From positions 619,001 to 683,000 of the forward strand of contig LR746280.1 in NCBI GenBank assembly GCA_902729315.2: a stretch of 64,000 nucleotides of DNA, given 5' to 3'. Positions 56,739 to 64,000 of this stretch are shown here, piece after piece. The notes under the pieces were generated by a model. It ran no database searches, was not told the origin of the DNA, and saw only the letters and a list, made by a program, of their open reading frames with translations. The position numbers and the translations under genes are program-made. Within the stretch, counting starts at the first letter, position 1, and the number at the start of each line of letters is the position of its first letter. This DNA is from Spirodela intermedia (taxonomy: Eukaryota > Streptophyta > Magnoliopsida > Alismatales > Araceae).

Positions 56739-57355
56739 AAGAGGAGCGGCGGAAGGATCCCCCGACAGTGGATCTGGTCTCTCTCTCTCTCTCTCACCCA
56801 CCGTATCGGCCCTTCGGCTCTCTCTCCTCCGGGCTCTTACGAACCTCTGTTCTTCCATCTGGGAGAGGCAGATCACTCGAGAAAAGATTGGCTGACATCC
56901 TGTCTTTTGTTGCCCTTTCGTCGTCTCCTCTGTCCCTCGTAAAAGATTACGGACATTTCTATTCCTGGGTGCTCGGGTAGGAACGACGCTCCACGAGCTT
57001 CTGTTTTATCACATTGCTGCTGCGATAAATGTGGGCGAGTTCAGTTGCCATGACTAGGGCGCGCCCTCTGCATCTTGGGCTTCAGCTGGCCGTCTCTGGT
57101 CAAAAGGTTTCCTCGCGCACGTCCATCACTCTCTGGATCCAAGGCGTCTCTACCGTCATATGCAACTGCGAACGAAGTAGGAACCACGAGGCAGAGACCG
57201 ACGAGTGGAGGCTACGCGCCAGCGATGTCGAAGTACGTTGAACCGAGCGGAAGACGATAACATGAATGGCGGGCCCTCGTGCTTATCTGTCTCGTCCTTG
57301 GTCGACAATATGTGGTTTCATTTCCTGAATGGGCGGAGGTGGGAGCGAGGTTTTA
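56739..57355. other. Spacer sequence flanking the NDUFB3 pseudogene
   Basis: Starts with a CT-rich tract (about 56778-56796). Open frames at 57029-57241 and 57205-57396 have no recognisable domain. The right arm of the inverted duplication begins at ACCAATTATCTATTCAG (57356). Confidence 0.45.
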
Positions 57356-57826
57356 CCAATTATCTATTCAGAAAATGTAGGGAAGAAGGCATCTAACCAT
57401 GCAAACTATTCAAAAATGTAATGCCGATTTAAAGAGGATGTGACTGAACAGAAAATTAATGTTCTGAAGATCAATTCTGCATCTCATTTGCACTGTAGTT
57501 GCCGTCATTATACCCTATGGTTCAACCAAAACAGTTAAACTCGGAATCAATGTCAGGAGGAAATGGGAAGAAGACTTCGACCACTCTTTTCACCGGTCTC
57601 CAAGATTGAGCTTGCTCGAAGATAGGTAGATATCGATGGCAGAGATATGAAGAAGAGGTGTACTATAAATAGATACATGTATTTCCGGCAAGAGAGAGAG
57701 AGAGAGAGACTGGGAGAGACGTAAACCCAACCCACGTGGAGAACTTCAATTTAATGAACTTCTCAATCTGCACTAACTTTTAGATACGACGGAAAACCAG
57801 AAAAGCACGGTTTCCTGTTATATAGT

Positions 57827-58107
57827 TTGACTTTCAATCTTAATATCCGAGGAAACCGGGCCAAGTTCACAGGGACTCGACGCGATTTATTTCCTCCTAT
57901 GGATAAAGCCGACCAAGTTTTGACCGTGTAGGGATTCAAACACGTGCTTTCTATCGGGATTGCTACGTTTTAACGCAAGCAAGCTCTATTTCATCGAAGC
58001 CTCGGAGGGTGCAGGACGTGCCAAGGTCAATCCCGTCCTGCCTTGTTGTCGTATATCCACCATGGATGGACTCGAGTCAAAATTCTCCTCGACTCGCCTC
58101 GAGTCAA
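57827..58107 (+). promoter_or_regulatory. W-box cluster upstream of patatin-like copy 3
   Basis: Five TTGACY cores: 57827-57832 (TTGACT), 57920-57925 (TTGACC), 58025-58030, 58075-58080 and 58102-58107 (the last three on the complement). The last two lie in a direct repeat of CTCGAGTCAAAATT (58071-58084 and 58098-58111). TTGACY is the core site of WRKY factors. The same sites occur upstream of copies 1 and 2. Confidence 0.55.
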
Positions 58108-58175
58108 AATTGTCCTGCGACGAAGGCACCAGTCTCTGAACGTTCTGTCTTCGTCCGAAAACTATCCCTCTTACC

Positions 58176-58183
58176 TATAAAAC
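58176..58183 (+). promoter_or_regulatory. TATA box of patatin-like copy 3
   Basis: TATAAAAC in the context CTTACCTATAAAACCTGCC, 222 bp before the ATG. It sits about 70 bp downstream of the W-box pair. Confidence 0.7.
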
Positions 58184-58397
58184 CTGCCTACTCTCTGGGA
58201 AGACCAACAGCGCTTGAAATCGTGCAACTACTACCAATCCGTTCTTCTCATTCTTTTCTCCGTCTCCCTCTTTTCTCTTCGTCCACTTCCTCTCTTGGTT
58301 CTTCGTCTTCTCGTTTTCAGAGTCCTCTTTTCGTTGGATCCCTTTTTTCTTTTCCTTCCTCTTCCTGGTCTCTGTAAGAGTTACCCACACCATTTTC

Positions 58398-60593
58398 ATG
58401 GGCTCCGTCGCCGAGAGCTTCGTGACTCAGCCGGCGATCAGCGGCAACTTGATCACCATCCTCAGCATCGACGGAGGCGGTGTCAGAGGCATCATTCCGG
58501 CCACCATTCTCGCCTTTCTGGAGAAAGAACTTCAGGTATGTTAAAGAAAGAGCAGATGCCTATTCCACGGCGTCCAACCGAGAGACACTTCTCCCAGATG
58601 CATTCATACCAAAAACCAATAAATTCATAGTCTTCGTTCTTGGCAGTTAGCTAAAAAATACTGATTAGTAAAACTTTCAGACACGTCGCTAAAAATTTGG
58701 AGAACACCACCGAGTGCATGCCTCGTTCGAATTTTTTTCATTCTTTCTCGTTTCTTCCTACGGATGTATTGAGTACGGAGACATTGGCCATCCATTCTCA
58801 ACATTGCCGGGCTGTTCTCACGCGTAGATTCATTCCGCTTACTTTCGACAGGAGCTCGACGGGGAGGATGCGAAGATCGCAGACTACTTCGACGTGATTG
58901 CAGGGACAAGCACCGGGGGGCTCGTGACGGCCATGCTGACGGCTCCCAGTGAACACAATCGCCCCATCTTAGCCGCCAAAGATATCAAGGACTTCTACCT
59001 TGAGAACTGCCCTAAGATTTTCCCCCAGATCGGGTAACTACCGGGATTACAGCACGGAAAATTCCGGGTTATCGTTTATATGATCTCAGTATGACTTACA
59101 TCGGCCTCCTGATATATCGTAATTTGTGGAACCAGGGGCCCGCTCGCCGGAATCCGCCAACTGATCAATGGTATCACAGGACCGAGATATAATGGAAAAT
59201 ACCTTCACAAGCTTATAAGGGAAAAACTGGGAAGCGTCAAGTTAGGGGACACACTGACAAACGTGCTCATTCCGGCCTTCGACATCAGGAATCTCCAACC
59301 CACTGTCTTTTCCAGTTTTGAGGTGTGCACGTCACTTTTAACCCGAGGAGCTGCCATTGTTTTTCCTATTCCTCTCTCTCTCTCTCTCTCTCCCTCTCTC
59401 TCTCGCTCCTTGCATGCTTTCTGAAGAACTGGAATGAACTGATTTCAGGCGAAGAACGGCAATTGTTTGAATGTGACTCTCTCCGACGTCTGCATTAGCA
59501 CCTCAGCCGCCCCCACCTACCTGCCGGCCTACTACTTCAACGTACAGACACCTCGTGGGGGGAAGAGGGAGTTCAACCTTATCGACGGAGGCGTGGCCGC
59601 AAACAATCCGGTGAGGCATTAGCATAGTTTACTTACTTCTTCTAATTCGGGGACAAGATAGCTGTGATAGACTAAAGGAATGCACGTACAGCCTCTCAAC
59701 TGACGAGGAAGATGCCCTGTAGGCACTGCTTGCTATCAGAGATATGACCAAGGAGACGAGAAGGAAGAACCCTGAGGCGGCCAATTCTAAGCAGCTGGAC
59801 TTAAAGAAGGTTCTGCTCATATCCCTGGGCACCGGTACGACGCAGATGGACAAGTACAGTGCGGGAGATGCCGCGAAGTGGGGCATAGTCGGATGGTTGA
59901 ACAGCCAGGGGTCGAATCCCTTAATCGATGTGTTCACCCAAGCGAGCGTGGACATGGTCGACCTTCATATCTCCGGCGTCTTCCAGACCCTGCGTTGTGA
60001 GGCAAACTACTTGAGAATCCAGGTTAGTCTTATCTTCTGTGTTCTGCGGTACGCATGTACACATACAAACGCGCCCAGACACACACGCGCACAGGTTTCA
60101 ACCCTAAATAAATCGGTGTTCCTTCTGTCAATCACGGATTCACAAGAGATATTGTGAAAACGCAGGACGACACGCTCTCCGGGGACGCTTCTTCCGTCGA
60201 CATCGCAACAAAGGAGAATTTAGGGAAGTTAGTGAAAATCGGAGAGGACTTGCTCGACAAGCCAGTTTCGAGGGTCAATCTTGACACCGGCCGGAATGAA
60301 CCTGTAGGAGCGGAGAAAAACGGAGAAGCCCTTAAAAGGTAACGGCCATTCATCTAAAGAATTTATGCGGTGTACAGATTTTTTATCAAGCATGTTCGTT
60401 TTCGATTATTGACCACCACATCTGACCCGCCATTTATCACTCATCTTAGACAAAAGGTGAAAATTTTCCACATTGTACACTATCATCCAAATTATGTCGT
60501 GAATAGTTCACCTGATCTTCCTTCTCATGCAGATTTGCAAGGATGCTGTCGGATGAGAAAAGGGTTCGTCAAAAGGCGCAGCCGAAGGCCTGA
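58398..60593 (+). CDS. PLP2: Patatin-like phospholipase, copy 3
   Basis: Seven exons: 58398-58535, 58852-59033, 59136-59322, 59449-59610, 59723-60022, 60166-60338, 60533-60593; 1203 nt, 400 aa, no stop or frameshift, all introns [14 protein letters not shown]-terminus. Patatin motifs DGGGVRG (25-31), GTSTG with nucleophile Ser66 (64-68), DGG with Asp215 (215-217). [11 protein letters not shown] segment in exon 5 and [11 protein letters not shown] near the C-terminus are typical of plant PLP2-type acyl hydrolases. No signal peptide. The family releases fatty acids from membrane lipids during defence and cell death. Transcribed divergently from copy 2 across a 7.1 kb gap between start codons. 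Closest in sequence to copy 2 except in the last exon and 3' flank. Confidence 0.94.
59371..59404 (+). repeat. Interrupted (CT)n in intron 3 of copy 3
   Basis: About ten TC units, a CCC interruption and about five more units. The tract in copy 2 (50282-50315, reverse strand) is the same in both unit number and interruption. Confidence 0.8.
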
Positions 60594-61169
60594 AGCCCAC
60601 GCGACACATGATCCCATTCTTCATTTAATTTGTGAAGGTTTGGGGGGTCATCACGTGTACGAAGAAGCCCAAATGCTAAAATGGGACTGCAAAAGAAAGT
60701 TCCTCATGTTCTATTTATAGGAAAATTACTTTAGTGAATGTCATCGTGATCTTTGTTTATAAATTGTCCTTCTCATGAAATAAATTTTGTGTAAGATCTC
60801 TTCGCGTTGAAACAGTGTCCAGTCCAGCCGCAAAGTCCCTCGGCCATCGGCATCCATCGAAGCACCATTTTCGGCGCCTAGATTTGTTTTATCAACCGCG
60901 TCAATGATGCCTTCGTTGGATGATGACATGGAATTTCATTCCTGTTCGCATGATAAGATTCTCTTAATCAGTCCCTGTGGATTATGATGAGAGTGCGTCG
61001 AGTGCAGTCGCACGTGGAAATCAGAGGTTCAGTCTTTGATTTCCACAGAGTCACGTCGACGGCGTCACTTTCTACATCTGTCTTCATTTATTTCATCTGA
61101 TGGTCGTCGTCTGTCATTCTCCGTCAATACGGTGCGTGCAGAACGTGTCAGTCATGTTTCTCAATGGGA

Positions 61170-61204
<35 letters not shown>

Positions 61205-61799
61205 TAGAAGAGAGAGAACGGGGTCACCTGGCTACTGGGAAAGAGGCGGAGCTGCGATGTGAATGCGCAGTAAAATGATACTTATTTTTTAAGAAAAATT
61301 CATCCAAGGTCCTGGTTATACGCTACGACTGAATGCATCACTTTTTAAAAAATTAAGTTTTAAGGGTGGAAAGTAAAAAAATTCCATATGTGGCTTTGCT
61401 GTAGTGGAACCCTGCAGCAGTATGAGTTGAGGATGATTGTTGCATCATTGAGATCTGTTCTTCAGAAGGGAAAGAAGTTTTAAGAAATGTCTGCTCTCCT
61501 ATCAATGCTGGAATTTAAAGAAGGGAGAAGTTTCTACGAAGTTTTAAGCAAGCCACTAGATGGGCACCATGTGGTGAAGCAAGCCTCAGTTCTTTATGTT
61601 GCCTTGGGGAGGAGAAAAACCAGCAGTTGACTTGTCGAATTCTTTCGATGGAGATTGCCAATAGTGATGTTTCGGCATTTTCTTCAAGCCTCCATTAGAC
61701 GATGACTGTGGGAGCAGAGGTTGCGTGTAAGAGACGTCGTCGACCATAAAAAGCCTACCACTCTAGGTGGCAATTCAAGAAAAGACAAGTGTGAAAAGA

Positions 61800-61829
<30 letters not shown>
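60594..61829. other. 3' flank and linker of copy 3
   Basis: Inverted counterpart of about 47827-49090 with scattered differences. Includes a shortened (GA)n(CAGA)n tract (61169-61203), the hairpin at 61014-61046 and (GA)n at 61800-61824. No gene recognised. Confidence 0.5.
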
Positions 61830-61831
<2 letters not shown>

Positions 61832-63602
61832 GTTAATGTGAATTTTTGGTTAATTATTTGATTTTATGTGAGTTTATATAATTTTTATAATAATGTTTTT
61901 GAGATAAATGAAAAGAAATAAAATAAAATAAAAAATATAGGAAAAGGATGAGAACCTAGTGGCCAGTCAGTCCCGCAAGTGGGTTGGAAGTACAAGCGGG
62001 TAGAGCCACGAGTAGCCAAGGACTGACAGGAGACACATGTATGTCACTCCCCTTCCACATCATCAATGGCCAACCAAACGTGGGGCCTTGACAACTACTT
62101 CATGATCATATGAAGTCGAAGTTCTCTAGGTATAGTGGGCCCATCTGTAAACGAGTGGTCACACACATGCGAGAAAGACTCATTAATGATAGAATATTGT
62201 ATTACTATACACATGTGAGAGAGAAACTCATCTATGATAGAATATTATATTACTATATGTGCATCTCAAAACTTAAAAATAGTCTTTGTGGGACTAAACT
62301 AGCATCACAACTTCTCAAAATATTTTTAATAATTATAATACCTATAATACCCCTTATTTATGAGAAGATGATACCCTTATGATGTCATTTTTTAAAGGTA
62401 TTCATATACTTATTTTACTCTTTCTTATACAGAGAGACGAACGACAAGGGTTTGAATCTTACTAAAGCCAAAACTCATATTTTTATCTATTTAAATCAGA
62501 ATTTTTTTGTAAATTTAATGGTGAACGATTAAATCATCATAATTGCTTAATCATTAATGAAAATCTTATCAATGTGATTCGTAAAGTATCGTTACTAAAA
62601 TTTTCCAATGGTTCAAAATAAAAAGATCACGAATCTATCGAGTACATTATCTTTGATTAATTGTTTAATAGGTTGTCGTCAGGAAAAAGACATCTACTAG
62701 GAGATGAGTTGTCACCTCCTGAGAACATATCAGATGTGATGAAGAGATTATTCTTATTATGCGAACTTGAGGATAAAGCTCTATAAGATACTTTCCACCT
62801 CTATTCAATTGATCTCCGTCAAGTGATAGCCGTCAGAGATTTGAAAAGTCGTCATTCTTTCACTCTATTTGGTGACAGCTACTAGAGATGATTCATTGAC
62901 TCATCTTATTAATTTCTAGACCAAGAAGATCTAGAGGTTATCTATGTCGTCTATGTCTAAAGAGAGCCTTTGAGGCCATTGACACTACACGATAATCCCT
63001 TTTGAACACTCAAGATTTTGACACATCGCCACCACGACGACGAAACTCTATTTTTTTAATTAGTTTAATTTTCACCATCATTTTTTAGACTTCTAAAGAA
63101 GATGTAAAGAATGCATAAGTAGTCTATGTCTAAGAGAGCAACTTTGAGGCCATAGACATTGCACGATAACCATCTTGATCGTGTAGAATTCCGACAAGCC
63201 TTGTCGCGAGGTCGGAACTCTATTTTTTTTACTTCTAACTTAATTTTACTTAATTTAGTGATACTTTTTGTGATTTCAAGTTTTGAAACTCTTCTTTAAT
63301 AAATTACATTTTTTTATCACTTTTATATATCTTAACTTGACTAAATAAATTATACATAATTACTTATGTAAGAATCATATATAATTTATCAAGGTGGTGA
63401 CATCATCATGACATCTATACTTTTATTTTCCTTTTTTGTAAATTTTAAATATATTTTATTTTTATTATTTCATCTAAAACTCATAAAAAAGTATATTCTT
63501 TGTGAAAAATTATAAAATATCACCAGATATTATATTACATCTTTGTGATTGACCTAAAAAATTATCACTATTTTTAATTGATATATTTTTTTAAAAATAT
63601 AT
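61830..63602 (+). repeat. 1.9 kb repeat family copy C (AT-decayed)
   Basis: Same orientation as the TIR element at 40221-42098 and inverted partner of copy B. Shares GGGTAGAGCCACGAGTAGCC-like, CACTCCCCTTCCAC, GTGGGACTAAAC, CGTTACTAAAATT and GTCTAGAGATT-like blocks with the GC-rich copy, with CG sites mostly decayed. Outer TIR ends are missing on both sides. Confidence 0.8.
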
Positions 63603-64000
63603 CCCTATTTTCCCTCTACTGCCGACCTACTGTCTCACCCCACAGACCTTGGGAATAGGGAATACCTTCTTATGCCATAGCTCCTACACCAGTCCCCTTT
63701 CTATCCTTCATAATGGGCTTTATACTGGGCTTCTTTCCAATCTTCTTAACGATCCCATTACTGATGCGATTACTAGGCCCCTTTCTCCAAACCTTGAAGC
63801 TCGTTAATGGCTTCTTTCTGTAGTAAGTTCCTAACTAAATCAGGAAGATTTTCCAACATTGCAAATATATATTTTTTCACCAATAAATGATCTGTCTAAT
63901 GAGTATAACTTTAAACTTCTTTATACTCAAGTATAGGTTAGAAGAGATAAATTGTTTCTTTAACCTGAAAATCTATGCAATGCAATTGAAAACATAATTT
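63603..64000. other. Window edge, no gene seen
   Basis: Sequence beyond the inverted duplication. A short C/T-rich stretch and AT-rich tail without recognisable motif. Confidence 0.4.

Larger units (their letters stand above)
57356..63602 (-). repeat. Right arm of the 6.3 kb inverted duplication
   Basis: Reverse complement of 45990-52331, in the order patatin-like gene (to about 60830), 1.1 kb linker, repeat-family copy C. The near-identical part is 57356 to about 60330; beyond that, substitutions and small indels appear about every 20 bases. Confidence 0.9.

Overview
This is plant nuclear DNA from a flowering plant. Genes are split by many GT-AG introns, repeats are AT-rich, and there are decayed Copia, Gypsy and LINE retrotransposons and many (GA/CT)n microsatellites. 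The gene set is eukaryotic and plant-specific: a cytosolic class II small heat-shock protein, aminopeptidase M1, eEF1B, a GET2-like ER receptor, patatin-like lipases and a cluster of small four-pass membrane proteins resembling DUF6490. GC-rich first exons and the DUF6490-like cluster make a monocot or other early-diverging angiosperm plausible, but the species cannot be named from sequence alone.

Layout. 1-4.0 kb is AT-rich with a heavily decayed Copia element. 4.0-5.6 kb is non-coding DNA of different composition, possibly an organellar insertion. 6.5-12.7 kb holds a minus-strand tandem cluster of DUF6490-like genes (three open copies and one relic). 13.9-17.6 kb is a decayed Gypsy element with two recognisable LTRs. 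17.8-22.0 kb is a two-exon GET2-like gene with a 3.3 kb intron carrying a LINE relic. 22.97-23.44 kb is an intronless class II sHSP gene with a heat-shock element next to its TATA-like box. It is head-to-head with APM1, a complete 19-exon M1 aminopeptidase (24.2-34.8 kb, 888 aa). 35.9-38.1 kb is a complete eEF1B beta-type gene on the minus strand, in which an intron appears to split the stop codon.

From about 39.7 kb to the end the window is a young duplication complex. It carries three almost identical 7-exon patatin-like protein genes (400 aa each). Copies 1 and 2 are direct repeats on the minus strand. Copy 3 lies inverted on the plus strand, so that 45.99-52.33 kb and 57.36-63.60 kb form a 6.3 kb inverted repeat around a 5 kb spacer. 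The spacer holds a Gypsy gag-protease remnant, a Copia-LTR-like fragment and a broken NDUFB3 (complex I B12) pseudogene. The complex is interleaved with copies of a roughly 1.9 kb repeat; one copy (40.22-42.10 kb) has about 200 bp terminal inverted repeats. Copy 2 is a mosaic: its 3' end matches copy 1 while its gene body matches copy 3, including the same interrupted microsatellite, which points to recent gene conversion.

The intact genes are unrelated housekeeping or stress genes and do not form a pathway. The patatin-like copies carry several W-box cores (TTGACY) upstream and could be a defence-related lipase family in expansion. All exon boundaries were placed by reading splice signals and by agreement with remembered family proteins; no alignment program was run.
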